A stretch of DNA of 64,000 nucleotides, taken from the NCBI GenBank assembly GCA_932294295.1, contig OW028579.1, positions 37,517,362-37,581,361 of the forward strand. The letters run 5' to 3'. This stretch comes from Alitta virens (lineage: Eukaryota; Annelida; Polychaeta; Phyllodocida; Nereididae). The notes beneath the pieces are model-generated. The model searched no databases. It was not told the DNA's origin and saw only the letters and a list, made by a program, of their open reading frames with translations. The position numbers were made by a program, and so were the translations under genes. Shown here in pieces: positions 9,667-21,236 of the stretch (positions within the stretch are counted from its first letter, which is position 1; each line of letters begins with the position of its first letter).

Positions 9667-9738
9667 TAGCAGAGCATGGTTTCGATCCACGGACCTCTGG
9701 GTTATGGGCCCAGCACGCTTCCACTGCGCCACTCTGCT
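9667..9738 (-). tRNA. tRNA-iMet(CAT)
   Basis: Unit 6, copy 2 of 4, consensus. Sister at 34397. Confidence 0.96.
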
Positions 9739-10013
9739 TGCACAGGGTGCAGTGTGAGGATGATGCAATGCATTCAGACTCATCAGGCATATTATACCAT
9801 GGTTATCTAGATTGAAAAAAACTCTGAAGATGTCACTTAAATTTTTGCCTGAAAACATCCTCAGAAAGTTTTTGCCAAATTGCCAAGTCAGGCAGCTTGG
9901 GGTAATGCATTCAAATTCATCGGGTTATAGACAGGCATATCATAAAATGGCTATCTAGATTGTTGTTTTTGATTCTGAAAAAACTTTGTGGCTGGAGAAA
10001 GACTAAAAACCAT

Positions 10014-10085
10014 TAGCAGAGCATGGTTTCGATCCACGGACCTCTGGGTTATGGGCCCAGCACGCTTCCACTTCGCCACTCTGCT
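10014..10085 (-). tRNA. tRNA-iMet(CAT), C13A variant
   Basis: Unit 6, copy 3 of 4. C13A gives an A13/G22 mismatch in the D stem; the A-box pattern still fits. Sister at 34744. Confidence 0.92.
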
Positions 10086-10360
10086 TGCACAGGGTGCAGT
10101 GTGAGGATGATGCAATGCATTCAGACTCATCAGGCATATTATACCATGGTTATCTAGATTGAAAAAAACTCTGAAGATGTCACTTAAATTTTTGCCTGAA
10201 AACATCCTCAGAAAGTTTTTGCCAAATTGCCAAGTCAGGCAGCTTGGGGTAATGCATTCAAATTCATCGGGTTATAGACAGGCATATCATAAAATGGCTA
10301 TCTAGATTGTTGTTTTTGATTCTGAAAAAACTTTGTGGCTGGAGAAAGACTAAAAACCAT

Positions 10361-10432
10361 TAGCAGAGCATGGTTTCGATCCACGGACCTCTGGGTTATG
10401 GGCCCAGCACGCTTCCACTGCGCCACTCTGCT
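10361..10432 (-). tRNA. tRNA-iMet(CAT)
   Basis: Unit 6, copy 4 of 4, consensus. Sister at 35091. Confidence 0.96.
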
Positions 10433-10768
10433 TGCACAGGGTGCAGTGTGAGGATGATGCAATGCATTCAGACTCATCAGGCATATTATACAATGGTTAT
10501 CTAGATTGAAAAAAACTCTGAAAATATCAAACTGCTAAATTTGACAAAATTAAAAGTAGAGTCAATCTACCTAATTCCATGAAGACCCAAATCCATGAAA
10601 ACCTGCAACATCAATCCGCAACTGCTCAATAGTAATTTTTCACCATCATTGCTTGACTATGTACCAAGATAGAATAGATTCATTTATTTATCTGCCTTGG
10701 GTACCAGTTGTTTATTGGGGTTGAGGGGAATCACGGAATTAGGTACACTGACACTATAGAATAAACAT

Positions 10769-10849
10769 GGTAGTGTGGCCGAGCGGTCTAAGGCGCTGGT
10801 TTTAGGCACCAGTCTCTCTGAGGCGTGGGTTCGAATCCCACCACTGCCA
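10769..10849 (+). tRNA. tRNA-Leu(TAG)
   Basis: Unit 7, consensus body. Sister at 35499. Confidence 0.96.
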
Positions 10850-11137
10850 AATGTTTTATAGCTAAAGCATTGCTCTGCACAGTATTGCTGGCTAGCTCCT
10901 GGTTACAGGCTATTGCAGAAGGTCTATTATTTTTAAAGCTAACACTGCACAAGATGTCACTTGAATTTTTGCCTGAAAACATAATCAGAAAGTTTTTGCC
11001 AAATTGCCAAGTCAGGCAGGTTGGGGTAATGCAGTCAGAATCATCGGGTTATAGACAGGCATATTATAAAATGGTTATCTAGATTGTCGTCTTTCATTCT
11101 GAAAAAACTTTGTGGCTGGAGAAAGACTAAAAACCAT

Positions 11138-11209
11138 TAGCAGAGCATGGTTTCGATCCACGGACCTCTGGGTAATGGGCCCAGCACGCTTCCACTGCGC
11201 CACTCTGCT
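11138..11209 (-). tRNA. tRNA-iMet(CAT), A37U variant
   Basis: Unit 7, copy 1 of 2. The anticodon loop is CCCATTA: A37, the base 3' of the anticodon and site of t6A in initiator tRNAs, is U. The anticodon is unchanged, but decoding quality is likely affected. Sister at 35868. Confidence 0.9.
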
Positions 11210-11484
11210 TGCACAGGGTGCAGTGTGAGGATGATGCAATGCATTCAGACTCATCAGGCATATTATACCATGGTTATCTAGATTGAAAAAAACTCTGAAG
11301 ATGTCACTTAAATTTTTGCCTGAAAACATCCTCAGAAAGTTTTTGCCAAATTGCCAAGTCAGGCAGCTTGGGGTAATGCATTCAAATTCATTGGGTTATA
11401 GACAGGCATATCATAAAATGGCTATCTAGATTGTTGTTTTTGATTCTGAAAAAACTTTGTGGCTGGAGAAAGACTAAAAACCAT

Positions 11485-11556
11485 TAGCAGAGCATGGTTT
11501 CGATCCACGGACCTCTGGGTTATGGGCCCAGCACGCTTCCACTGCGCCACTCTGCT
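11485..11556 (-). tRNA. tRNA-iMet(CAT)
   Basis: Unit 7, copy 2 of 2, consensus. Sister at 36215. Confidence 0.96.
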
Positions 11557-11892
11557 TGCACAGGGTGCAGTGTGAGGATGATGCAATGCATTCAGACTCA
11601 TCAGGCATATTATACAATGGTTATCTAGATTGAAAAAAACTCTGAAAATATCAAACTGCTAAATTTGACAAAATTAAAAGTAGAGTCAATCTACCTAATT
11701 CCATGAAGACCCAAATCCATGAAAACCTGCAACATCAATCCGCAACTGCTCAATAGTAATTTTTCACCATCATTGCTTGACTATGTACCAAGATAGAATA
11801 GATTCATTTATTTATCTGCCTTGGGTACCAGTTGTTTATTGGGGTTGAGGGGAATCACGGAATTAGGTACACTAACACTATAGAATAAACAT

Positions 11893-11973
11893 GGTAGTGT
11901 GGCCGAGCGGCCTAAGGCGCTGGTTTTAGGCACCAGTCTCTCTGAGGCGTGGGTTCGAATCCCACCACTGCCA
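11893..11973 (+). tRNA. tRNA-Leu(TAG), D-loop U-to-C
   Basis: Unit 8. GCGGCC for GCGGTC in the D loop, probably neutral. Also at 14140, 17165, 36623, 38871 and 41896. Sister at 36623. Confidence 0.95.
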
Positions 11974-12261
11974 AATGTTTTATAGCTAAATCATTGCTCT
12001 GCACAGTATTGCTGGCTAGCTCCTGGTTACAGGCTATTGCAGAAGGTCTATTATTTTTAAAGCTAACACTGCACAAGATGTCACTTGAATTTTTGCCTGA
12101 AAACATAATCAGAAAGTTTTTGCCAAATTGCCAAGTCAGGCAGGTTGGGGTAATGCATTCAGACTCATCGGGTTATAGACAGGCATATTATAAAATGGTT
12201 ATCTAGATTGTCGTCTTTCATTCTGAGAAAACTTTGTGGCTGGAGAAAGACTAAAAACCAT

Positions 12262-12333
12262 TAGCAGAGCATGGTTTCGATCCACGGACCTCTGGGTTAT
12301 GGGCCCAGCACGCTTCCACTGCGCCACTCTGCT
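12262..12333 (-). tRNA. tRNA-iMet(CAT)
   Basis: Unit 8, copy 1 of 2, consensus. Leader palindrome centre CGG. Sister at 36992. Confidence 0.96.
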
Positions 12334-12608
12334 TGCACCGGGTGCAGTGTGAGGATGATGCAATGCATTCAGACTCATCAGGCATATTATACCATGGTTA
12401 TCTAGATTGAAAAAAACTCTGAAGATGTCACTTAAATTTTTGCCTGAAAACATCCTCAGAAAGTTTTTGCCAAATTGCCAAGTCAGGCAGCTTGGGGTAA
12501 TGCATTCAAATTCATCGGGTTATAGACAGGCATATCATAAAATGGCTATCTAGATTTTTGTTTTTGATTCTGAAAAAACTTTGTGGCTGGAGAAAGACTA
12601 AAAACCAT

Positions 12609-12680
12609 TAGCAGAGCATGGTTTCGATCCACGGACCTCTGGGTTATGGGCCCAGCACGCTTCCACTGCGCCACTCTGCT
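12609..12680 (-). tRNA. tRNA-iMet(CAT)
   Basis: Unit 8, copy 2 of 2, consensus. Downstream spacer GATTTTTG private to this copy and its sister at 37339. Confidence 0.96.
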
Positions 12681-13016
12681 TGCACAGGGTGCAGTGTGAG
12701 GATGATGCAATGCATTCAGACTCATCAGGCATATTATACAATGGTTATCTAGATTGAAAAAAACTCTGAAAATATCAAACTGCTAAATTTGACAAAATTA
12801 AAAGTAGAGTCAATCTACCTAATTCAATGAAGACCCAAATCCATGAAAACCTGCAACATCAATCCGCAACTGCTCAATAGTAATTTTTCACCATCATTGC
12901 TTGACTATGTACCAAGATAGAATAGATTCATTTATTTATCTGCCTTGGGTACCAGTTGTTTATTGGGGTTGAGGGGAATCACGGAATTAGGTACACTGAC
13001 ACTATAGAATAAACAT

Positions 13017-13097
13017 GGTAGTGTGGCCGAGCGGTCTAAGGCGCTGGTTTTAGGCACCAGTCTCTCTGAGGCGTGGGTTCGAATCCCACCACTGCCA
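13017..13097 (+). tRNA. tRNA-Leu(TAG)
   Basis: Unit 9, consensus body. Sister at 37747. Confidence 0.96.
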
Positions 13098-13385
13098 AAT
13101 GTTTTATAGCTAAAGCATTGCTCTGCACAGTATTGCTGGCTAGCTCCTGGTTACAGGCTATTGCAGAAGGTCTATTATTTTTAAAGCTAACACTGCACAA
13201 GATGTCACTTGAATTTTTGCCTGAAAACATAATCAGAAAGTTTTTGCCAAATTGCCAAGTCAGGCAGGTTGGGGTAATGCAGTCAGAATCATCGGGTTAT
13301 AGACAGGCATATTATAAAATGGTTATCTAGATTGTCGTCTTTCATTCTGAAAAAACTTTGTGGCTGGAGAAAGACTAAAAACCAT

Positions 13386-13457
13386 TAGCAGAGCATGGTT
13401 TCGATCCACGGACCTCTGGGTTATGGGCCCAGCACGCTTCCACTGTGCCACTCTGCT
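13386..13457 (-). tRNA. tRNA-iMet(CAT), G12A variant
   Basis: Unit 9, copy 1 of 2. G12A gives an A12/C23 mismatch in the D stem. Sister at 38116. Confidence 0.92.
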
Positions 13458-13731
13458 TGCACAGGGTGCAGTGTGAGGATGATGCAATGCATTCAGACTC
13501 ATCAGGCATATTATACCATGGTTATCTAGATTGAAAAAAACTCTGAAGATGTCACTTAAATTTTTGCCTGAAAACATCCTCAGAAAGTTTTTGCCAAATT
13601 GCCAAGTCAGGCAGCTTGGGTAATGCATTCAAATTCATCGGGTTATAGACAGGCATATCATAAAATGGCTATCTAGATTGTTGTTTTTGATTCTGAAAAA
13701 ACTTTGTGGCTGGAGAAAGACTAAAAACCAT

Positions 13732-13803
13732 TAGCAGAGCATGGTTTCGATCCACGGACCTCTGGGTTATGGGCCCAGCACGCTTCCACTGCGCCACTCT
13801 GCT
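13732..13803 (-). tRNA. tRNA-iMet(CAT)
   Basis: Unit 9, copy 2 of 2, consensus. Its downstream spacer holds the 13,620-13,640 patch that differs from the sister at 38463. Confidence 0.96.
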
Positions 13804-14139
13804 TGCACAGGGTGCAGTGTGAGGATGATGCAATGCATTCAGACTCATCAGGCATATTATACAATGGTTATCTAGATTGAAAAAAACTCTGAAAATATCA
13901 AACTGCTAAATTTGACAAAATTAAAAGTAGAGTCAATCTACCTAATTCCATGAAGACCCAAATCCATGAAAACCTGCAACATCAATCCGCAACTGCTCAA
14001 TAGTAATTTTTCACCATCATTGCTTGACTATGTACCAAGATAGAATAGATTCATTTATTTATCTGCCTTGGGTACCAGTTGTTTATTGGGGTTGAGGGGA
14101 ATCACGGAATTAGGTACACTGACACTATAGAATAAACAT

Positions 14140-14220
14140 GGTAGTGTGGCCGAGCGGCCTAAGGCGCTGGTTTTAGGCACCAGTCTCTCTGAGGCGTGGG
14201 TTCGAATCCCACCACTGCCA
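14140..14220 (+). tRNA. tRNA-Leu(TAG), D-loop U-to-C
   Basis: Unit 10, as at 11893. Sister at 38871. Confidence 0.95.
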
Positions 14221-14508
14221 AATGTTTTATAGCTAAATCATTGCTCTGCACAGTATTGCTGGCTAGCTCCTGGTTACAGGCTATTGCAGAAGGTCTATTA
14301 TTTTTAAAGCTAACACTGCACAAGATGTCACTTGAATTTTTGCCTGAAAACATAATCAGAAAGTTTTTGCCAAATTGCCAAGTCAGGCAGGTTGGGGTAA
14401 TGCATTCAGACTCATCGGGTTATAGACAGGCATATTATAAAATGGTTATCTAGATTGTCGTCTTTCATTCTGAGAAAACTTTGTGGCTGGAGAAAGACTA
14501 AAAACCAT

Positions 14509-14580
14509 TAGCAGAGCATGGTTTCGATCCACGGACCTCTGGGTTATGGGCCCAGCACGCTTCCACTGCGCCACTCTGCT
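14509..14580 (-). tRNA. tRNA-iMet(CAT)
   Basis: Unit 10, copy 1 of 2, consensus. Leader centre CGG. Sister at 39240. Confidence 0.96.
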
Positions 14581-14855
14581 TGCACCGGGTGCAGTGTGAG
14601 GATGATGCAATGCATTCAGACTCATCAGGCATATTATACCATGGTTATCTAGATTGAAAAAAACTCTGAAGATGTCACTTAAATTTTTGCCTGAAAACAT
14701 CCTCAGAAAGTTTTTGCCAAATTGCCAAGTCAGGCAGCTTGGGGTAATGCATTCAAATTCATCGGGTTATAGACAGGCATATCATAAAATGGCTATCTAG
14801 ATTGTTGTTTTTGATTCTGAAAAAACTTTGTGGCTGGAGAAAGACTAAAAACCAT

Positions 14856-14927
14856 TAGCAGAGCATGGTTTCGATCCACGGACCTCTGGGTTATGGGCCC
14901 AGCACGCTTCCACTGCGCCACTCTGCT
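14856..14927 (-). tRNA. tRNA-iMet(CAT)
   Basis: Unit 10, copy 2 of 2, consensus. Sister at 39587. Confidence 0.96.
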
Positions 14928-15263
14928 TGCACAGGGTGCAGTGTGAGGATGATGCAATGCATTCAGACTCATCAGGCATATTATACAATGGTTATCTAGA
15001 TTGAAAAAAACTCTGAAAATATCAAACTGCTAAATTTGACAAAATTAAAAGTAGAGTCAATCTACCTAATTCAATGAAGACCCAAATCCATGAAAACCTG
15101 CAACATCAATCCGCAACTGCTCAATAGTAATTTTTCACCATCATTGCTTGACTATGTACCAAGATAGAATAGATTCATTTATTTATCTGCCTTGGGTACC
15201 AGTTGTTTATTGGGGTTGAGGGGAATCACGGAATTAGGTACACTGACACTATAGAATAAACAT

Positions 15264-15344
15264 GGTAGTGTGGCCGAGCGGTCTAAGGCGCTGGTTTTAG
15301 GCACCAGTCTCTCTGAGGCGTGGGTTCGAATCCCACCACTGCCA
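15264..15344 (+). tRNA. tRNA-Leu(TAG)
   Basis: Unit 11, consensus body. Opens the single-iMet 777-bp unit; its 3' spacer is chimeric (B-type at 15,475-15,515, then A-type). Sister at 39995. Confidence 0.96.
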
Positions 15345-15632
15345 AATGTTTTATAGCTAAAGCATTGCTCTGCACAGTATTGCTGGCTAGCTCCTGGTTA
15401 CAGGCTATTGCAGAAGGTCTATTATTTTTAAAGCTAACACTGCACAAGATGTCACTTGAATTTTTGCCTGAAAACATCCTCAGAAAGTTTTTGCCAAATT
15501 GCCAAGTCAGGCAGCTTGGGGTAATGCATTCAGAATCATCGGGTTATAGACAGGCATATTATAAAATGGTTATCTAGATTGTCGTCTTTCATTCTGAAAA
15601 AACTTTGTGGCTGGAGAAAGACTAAAAACCAT

Positions 15633-15704
15633 TAGCAGAGCATGGTTTCGATCCACGGACCTCTGGGTTATGGGCCCAGCACGCTTCCACTGCGCCACTC
15701 TGCT
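15633..15704 (-). tRNA. tRNA-iMet(CAT)
   Basis: Unit 11, only initiator gene of the unit, consensus body. The leader palindrome arm is changed (TGCGC). Sister at 40364. Confidence 0.96.
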
Positions 15705-16040
15705 TGCGCAGGGTGCAGTGTGAGGATGATGCAATGCATTCAGACTCATCAGGCATATTATACAATGGTTATCTAGATTGAAAAAAACTCTGAAAATATC
15801 AAACTGCTAAATTTGACAAAATTAAAAGTAGAGTCAATCTACCTAATTCCATGAAGACCCAAATCCATGAAAACCTGCAACATCAATCCGCAACTGCTCA
15901 ATAGTAATTTTTCACCATCATTGCTTGACTATGTACCAAGATAGAATAGATTCATTTATTTATCTGCCCTGGGTACCAGTTGTTTATTGGGGTTGAGGGG
16001 AATCACGGAATTAGGTACACTGACACTATAGAATAAACAT

Positions 16041-16121
16041 GGTAGTGTGGCCGAGCGGTCTAAGGCGCTGGTTTTAGGCACCAGTCTCTCTGAGGTGTGG
16101 GTTCGAATCCCACCACTGCCA
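16041..16121 (+). tRNA. tRNA-Leu(TAG), C48U variant
   Basis: Unit 12. C48U weakens the G15-C48 tertiary (Levitt) pair. Upstream CTGCCCTGG variant. Sister at 40772. Confidence 0.94.
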
Positions 16122-16409
16122 AATGTTTTATAGCTAAATCATTGCTCTGCACAGTATTGCTGGCTAGCTCCTGGTTACAGGCTATTGCAGAAGGTCTATT
16201 ATTTTTAAAGCTAACACTGCACAAGATGTCACTTGAATTTTTGCCTGAAAACATAATCAGAAAGTTTTTGCCAAATTGCCAAGTCAGGCAGGTTGGGGTA
16301 ATGCATTCAGAATCATCGGGTTATAGACAGGCATATTATAAAATGGTTATCTAGATTGTCGTCTTTCATTCTGAGAAAACTTTGTGGCTGGAGAAAGACT
16401 AAAAACCAT

Positions 16410-16481
16410 TAGCAGAGCATGGTTTCGATCCACGGACCTCTGGGTTATGGGCCCAGCACGCTTCCACTGCGCCACTCTGCT
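16410..16481 (-). tRNA. tRNA-iMet(CAT)
   Basis: Unit 12, copy 1 of 2, consensus. Sister at 41141. Confidence 0.96.
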
Positions 16482-16756
16482 TGCACAGGGTGCAGTGTGA
16501 GGATGATGCAATGCATTCAGACTCATCAGGCATATTATACCATGGTTATCTAGATTGAAAAAAACTCTGAAGATGTCACTTAAATTTTTGCCTGAAAACA
16601 TCCTCAGAAAGTTTTTGCCAAATTGCCAAGTCAGGCAGCTTGGGGTAATGCATTCAAATTCATTGGGTTATAGACAGGCATATCATAAAATGGCTATCTA
16701 GATTGTTGTTTTTGATTCTGAAAAAACTTTGTGGCTGGAGAAAGACTAAAAACCAT

Positions 16757-16828
16757 TAGCAGAGCATGGTTTCGATCCACAGACCTCTGGGTTATGGGCC
16801 CAGCACGCTTCCACTGCGCCACTCTGCT
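16757..16828 (-). tRNA. tRNA-iMet(CAT), C49U variant
   Basis: Unit 12, copy 2 of 2. U49:G65 wobble. Sister at 41488. Confidence 0.94.
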
Positions 16829-17164
16829 TGCACAGGGTGCAGTGTGAGGATGATGCAATGCATTCAGACTCATCAGGCATATTATACAATGGTTATCTAG
16901 ATTGAAAAAAACTCTGAAAATATCAAACTGCTAAATTTGACAAAATTAAAAGTAGAGTCAATCTACCTAATTCCATGAAGACCCAAATCCATGAAAACCT
17001 GCAACATCAATCCGCAACTGCTCAATAGTAATTTTTCACCATCATTGCTTGACTATGTACCAAGATAGAATAGATTCATTTATTTATCTGCCTTGGGTAC
17101 CAGTTGTTTATTGGGGTTGAGGGGAATCACGGAATTAGGTACACTGACACTATAGAATAAACAT

Positions 17165-17245
17165 GGTAGTGTGGCCGAGCGGCCTAAGGCGCTGGTTTTA
17201 GGCACCAGTCTCTCTGAGGCGTGGGTTCGAATCCCACCACTGCCA
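17165..17245 (+). tRNA. tRNA-Leu(TAG), D-loop U-to-C
   Basis: Unit 13, last gene inside the 24.73-kb duplication (sister 41896). Downstream sequence instead matches that after 22691. Confidence 0.95.
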
Positions 17246-17533
17246 AATGTTTTATAGCTAAAGCATTGCTCTGCACAGTATTGCTGGCTAGCTCCTGGTT
17301 ACAGGCTATTGCAGAAGGTCTATTATTTTTAAAGCTAACACTGCACAAGATGTCACTTGAATTTTTGCCTGAAAACATAATCAGAAAGTTTTTGCCAAAT
17401 TGCCAAGTCAGGCAGGTTGGGGTAATGCATTCAGACTCATCGGGTTATAGACAGGCATATTATAAAATGGTTATCTAGATTGTCGTCTTTCATTCTGAGA
17501 AAACTTTGTGGCTGGAGAAAGACTAAAAACCAT

Positions 17534-17605
17534 TAGCAGAGCATGGTTTCGATCCACGGACCTCTGGGTTATGGGCCCAGCACGCTTCCACTGCGCCACT
17601 CTGCT
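17534..17605 (-). tRNA. tRNA-iMet(CAT)
   Basis: Unit 13, copy 1 of 4, consensus. Sister at 23060 (+5,526). Confidence 0.96.
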
Positions 17606-17880
17606 TGCACAGGGTGCAGTGTGAGGATGATGCAATGCATTCAGACTCATCAGGCATATTATACCATGGTTATCTAGATTGAAAAAAACTCTGAAGATGT
17701 CACTTAAATTTTTGCCTGAAAACATCCTCAGAAAGTTTTTGCCAAATTGCCAAGTCAGGCAGCTTGGGGTAATGCATTCAAATTCATCGGGTTATAGACA
17801 GGCATATCATAAAATGGCTATCTAGATTGTTGTTTTTGATTCTGAAAAAACTTTGTGGCTGGAGAAAGACTAAAAACCAT

Positions 17881-17952
17881 TAGCAGAGCATGGTTTCGAT
17901 CCACGGACCTCTGGGTTATGGGCCCAGCACGCTTCCACTGCGCCACTCTGCT
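17881..17952 (-). tRNA. tRNA-iMet(CAT)
   Basis: Unit 13, copy 2 of 4, consensus. Sister at 23407. Confidence 0.96.
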
Positions 17953-18227
17953 TGCACAGGGTGCAGTGTGAGGATGATGCAATGCATTCAGACTCATCAG
18001 GCATATTATACCATGGTTATCTAGATTGAAAAAAACTCTGAAGATGTCACTTAAATGTTTGCCTGAAAACATCCTCAGAAAGTTTTTGCCAAATTGCCAA
18101 GTCAGGCAGCTTGGGGTAATGCATTCAAATTCATCGGGTTATAGACAGGCATATCATAAAATGGCTATCTAGATTGTTGTTTTTGATTCTGAAAAAACTT
18201 TGTGGCTGGAGAAAGACTAAAAACCAT

Positions 18228-18299
18228 TAGCAGAGCATGGTTTCGATCCAAGGACCTCTGGGTTATGGGCCCAGCACGCTTCCACTGCGCCACTCTGCT
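18228..18299 (-). tRNA. tRNA-iMet(CAT), G50U variant
   Basis: Unit 13, copy 3 of 4. U50/U64 mismatch. Sister at 23754. Confidence 0.9.
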
Positions 18300-18574
18300 T
18301 GCACAGGGTGCAGTGTGAGGATGATGCAATGCATTCAGACTCATCAGGCATATTATACCATGGTTATCTAGATTGAAAAAAACTCTGAAGATGTCACTTA
18401 AATTTTTGCCTGAAAACATCCTCAGAAAGTTTTTGCCAAATTGCCAAGTCAGGCAGCTTGGTGTAATGCATTCAAATTCATCGGGTTATAGACAGGCATA
18501 TCTTAAAATGGCTATCTAGATTGTTGTTTTTGATTCTGAAAAAACTTTGTGGCTGGAGAAAGACTAAAAACCAT

Positions 18575-18646
18575 TAGCAGAGCATGGTTTCGATCCACGG
18601 ACCTCTGGGTTATGGGCCCAGCACGCTTCCACTGCGCCACTCTGCT
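18575..18646 (-). tRNA. tRNA-iMet(CAT)
   Basis: Unit 13, copy 4 of 4, consensus. Sister at 24101. Confidence 0.96.
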
Positions 18647-18982
18647 TGCACAGGGTGCAGTGTGAGGATGATGCAATGCATTCAGACTCATCAGGCATAT
18701 TATACAATGGTTATCTAGATTGAAAAAAACTCTGAAAATATCAAACTGCTAAATTTGACAAAATTAAAAGTAGAGTCAATCTACCTAATTCAATGAAGAC
18801 CCAAATCCATGAAAACCTGCAACATCAATCCGCAACTGCTCAATAGTAATTTTTCACCATCATTGCTTGACTATGTACCAAGATAGAATAGATTCATTTA
18901 TTTATCTGCCTTGGGTACCAGTTGTTTATTGGGGTTGAGGGGAATCACGGAATTAGGTACACTGACACTATAGAATAAACAT

Positions 18983-19063
18983 GGTAGTGTGGCCGAGCGG
19001 TCTAAGGCGCTGGTTTTAGGCACCAGTCTCTCTGAGGCGTGGGTTCGAATCCCACCACTGCCA
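18983..19063 (+). tRNA. tRNA-Leu(TAG)
   Basis: Unit 14, consensus body. Sister at 24509. Confidence 0.96.
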
Positions 19064-19351
19064 AATGTTTTATAGCTAAAGCATTGCTCTGCACAGTATT
19101 GCTGGCTAGCTCCTGGTTACAGGCTATTGCAGAAGGTCTATTATTTTTAAAGCTAACACTGCACAAGATGTCACTTGAATTTTTGCCTGAAAACATAATC
19201 AGAAAGTTTTTGCCAAATTGCCAAGTCAGGCAGGTTGGGGTAATGCAGTCAGAATCATCGGGTTATAGACAGGCATATTATAAAATGGTTATCTAGATTG
19301 TCGTCTTTCATTCTGAAAAAACTTTGTGGCTGGAGAAAGACTAAAAACCAT

Positions 19352-19423
19352 TAGCAGAGCATGGTTTCGATCCACGGACCTCTGGGTTATGGGCCCAGCA
19401 CGCTTCCACTGCGCCACTCTGCT
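19352..19423 (-). tRNA. tRNA-iMet(CAT)
   Basis: Unit 14, copy 1 of 3, consensus. Sister at 24878. Confidence 0.96.
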
Positions 19424-19698
19424 TGCACAGGGTGCAGTGTGAGGATGATGCAATGCATTCAGACTCATCAGGCATATTATACCATGGTTATCTAGATTGA
19501 AAAAAACTCTGAAGATGTCACTTAAATTTTTGCCTGAAAACATCCTCAGAAAGTTTTTGCCAAATTGCCAAGTCAGGCAGCTTGGGGTAATGCATTCAAA
19601 TTCATCGGGTTATAGACAGGCATATCATAAAATGGCTATCTAGATTGTTGTTTTTGATTCTGAAAAAACTTTGTGGCTGGAGAAAGACTAAAAACCAT

Positions 19699-19770
19699 TA
19701 GCAGATCATGGTTTCGATCCACGGACCTCTGGGTTATGGGCCCAGCACGCTTCCACTGCGCCATTCTGCT
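19699..19770 (-). tRNA. tRNA-iMet(CAT), G7A + C66A variant
   Basis: Unit 14, copy 2 of 3, at the edge of the diverged island. Both partners of the 7:66 pair are A, leaving an A/A mismatch; G7A is unique here. Confidence 0.88.
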
Positions 19771-20045
19771 TGCACAGGGTGCAGTGTGAGGATGATGCAA
19801 TGCATTCAGACTAATCAGGCATATTATACCATGGTTATCTAGATTGAAAAAAACTCTGAAGATGTCACTTAAATTTTAGCCAGAAAACATCCTCAGAAAG
19901 TTTTTGCCAAATTGCCAAGTCAGGCAGCTTGGGGTAATGCATTCAAATTCATCGGGTTATAGACAGGCATATCATAAAATGGCTATCTAGATTGTCGTTT
20001 TTGATTCTGAAAAAACTTTGTGGCTGGAGAAAGACTAAAAACCGT

Positions 20046-20117
20046 TAGCAGAGCATGGTTTCGATCCACGGACCTCTGGGTTATGGGCCCAGCACGCTTC
20101 CACTGCGCCACTCTGCT
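20046..20117 (-). tRNA. tRNA-iMet(CAT)
   Basis: Unit 14, copy 3 of 3, consensus body in diverged spacers (trailer AACGG for AATGG before TTTTT). Confidence 0.95.
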
Positions 20118-20454
20118 TGCACAGGGTGCAGTGTGAGGATGATGCAATGCATTCAGACTCATCAGGCATATTATACCATGGTTATATAGATTGCAAAAAA
20201 ACTCTGAAAATATCAAACTGCTAAATTTGACAAAATTAAAAGTAGAGTCAATCTACCTAATTCCATGAAGACCCAAATCCATGAAAAGCTGCAACATCAA
20301 TCCGCAACTGCTCAATAGTAATTTTTCACCATCATTGCTTGACTATGTACCAAGATAGAATAGATTCATTTATTTATCTGCCTTGGGCACCAGTGGTTTA
20401 TTGGGGATGAGGGGAATCACGGAATTAGGTACACTGACACTATAAAATAAACAT

Positions 20455-20535
20455 GGTAGTGTGGCCGAGCGGTCTAAGGTGCTGGTTTTAGGCACCAGTC
20501 TCTCTGAGGCGTGGGTTCGAATCCCACCACTGCCA
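20455..20535 (+). tRNA. tRNA-Leu(TAG), C25U, weak terminator
   Basis: Unit 15, diverged subfamily. C25U leaves a G10:U25 wobble; the terminator is TTTC. Upstream CTATAAAATAAAC replaces CTATAGAATAAAC. Confidence 0.93.
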
Positions 20536-20539
20536 AATG

Positions 20540-20543
20540 TTTC
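20540..20543 (+). terminator. Degraded Leu terminator (TTTC)
   Basis: Same T-to-C change as at 2807, here in the diverged subfamily, so it may be the older state or an independent event. Confidence 0.7.
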
Positions 20544-20817
20544 ATATCTAAAGCATTGCTCTGCACAGTATTGCTGGCTAGCTCCTGGTTACAGGCTGTT
20601 GCAGAAGGTCTATTATTTTTAAAGCTGCACAAGATGTCACTTGAATTTTTGCCTGAAAACATAATCAGAAAGTTTTTGCCAAATTGCCAAGTCAGGCAGG
20701 TTGGGGTAATGCATTCAGACTCATCGGGTTATAGACAGGCATATTATAAAATGGTTATCTAGATTGTCGTCTTTCATACTGAGAAAACTTTGTGGCTGGA
20801 GAAAGACTAAAAACCAT

Positions 20818-20889
20818 TAGCAGAGCATGGTTTCGATCCACGGACCTCTGGGTTATGGGCCCAGCACGCTTCCACTGCGCCACTCTGCT
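20818..20889 (-). tRNA. tRNA-iMet(CAT)
   Basis: Unit 15, copy 1 of 2, consensus body. Flank has GTGTTAGG and a 6-bp deletion nearer the Leu gene. Confidence 0.95.
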
Positions 20890-21164
20890 TGCACAGGGTG
20901 CAGTGTTAGGATGATGCAATGCATTCAGACTCATCAGGCATATTATACCATGGTTATCTAGATTGAAAAAAACTCTGAAGATGTCACTTAAATTTTAGCC
21001 AGAAAACATCCTCAGAAAGTTTTTGCCAAATTGCCAAGTCAGGCAGCTTGGGGTAATGCATTCAAATTCATCGGGTTATAGACAGGCATATCATAAAATG
21101 GCTATCTAGATTGTCGTTTTTGATTCTGAAAAAACTTTGTGGCTGGAGAAAGACTAAAAACCGT

Positions 21165-21236
21165 TAGCAGAGCATGGTTTCGATCCACGGACCTCTGGGT
21201 TATGGGCCCAGCACGCTTCCACTGCGCCACTCTGCT
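21165..21236 (-). tRNA. tRNA-iMet(CAT)
   Basis: Unit 15, copy 2 of 2, consensus body in diverged spacer. Confidence 0.95.

Larger units (their letters stand above)
1..17262. repeat. Large segmental duplication, copy 1 (24.73-kb offset)
   Basis: It matches 24,731-41,993 base for base over long stretches, starting at the first base of the window, so the true left edge lies outside. Both copies have the same order of 3,3,3,3,4,4,2,2,2,2,1,2 initiator genes per Leu gene. They also share private variants, for example GCTCGAG near 1946, TTTTTCCC near 8056, CATCCGG near 9436, the A37U initiator at 11138 and TCTGCCCTGG near 15965. I saw only about five differences, including 1325, 13,620 and about 13,640. 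Identity stops at 17,263. Confidence 0.93.
17184..19697. repeat. 5,526-bp-offset duplication, copy 1
   Basis: It matches 22,710-25,223, including the G50U initiator copies at 18228/23754, the GGTGTAATG spacer variant near 18,461/23,987 and the CTTAAAATGG spacer. One internal difference is the leader at 23,491. The two copies bracket the diverged island at about 19.7-21.9 kb. Confidence 0.85.

Noticed and set aside
11138..11209. Anticodon change to a different amino acid
   Set aside because: The T-to-A change falls on position 37; the anticodon itself stays CAT.
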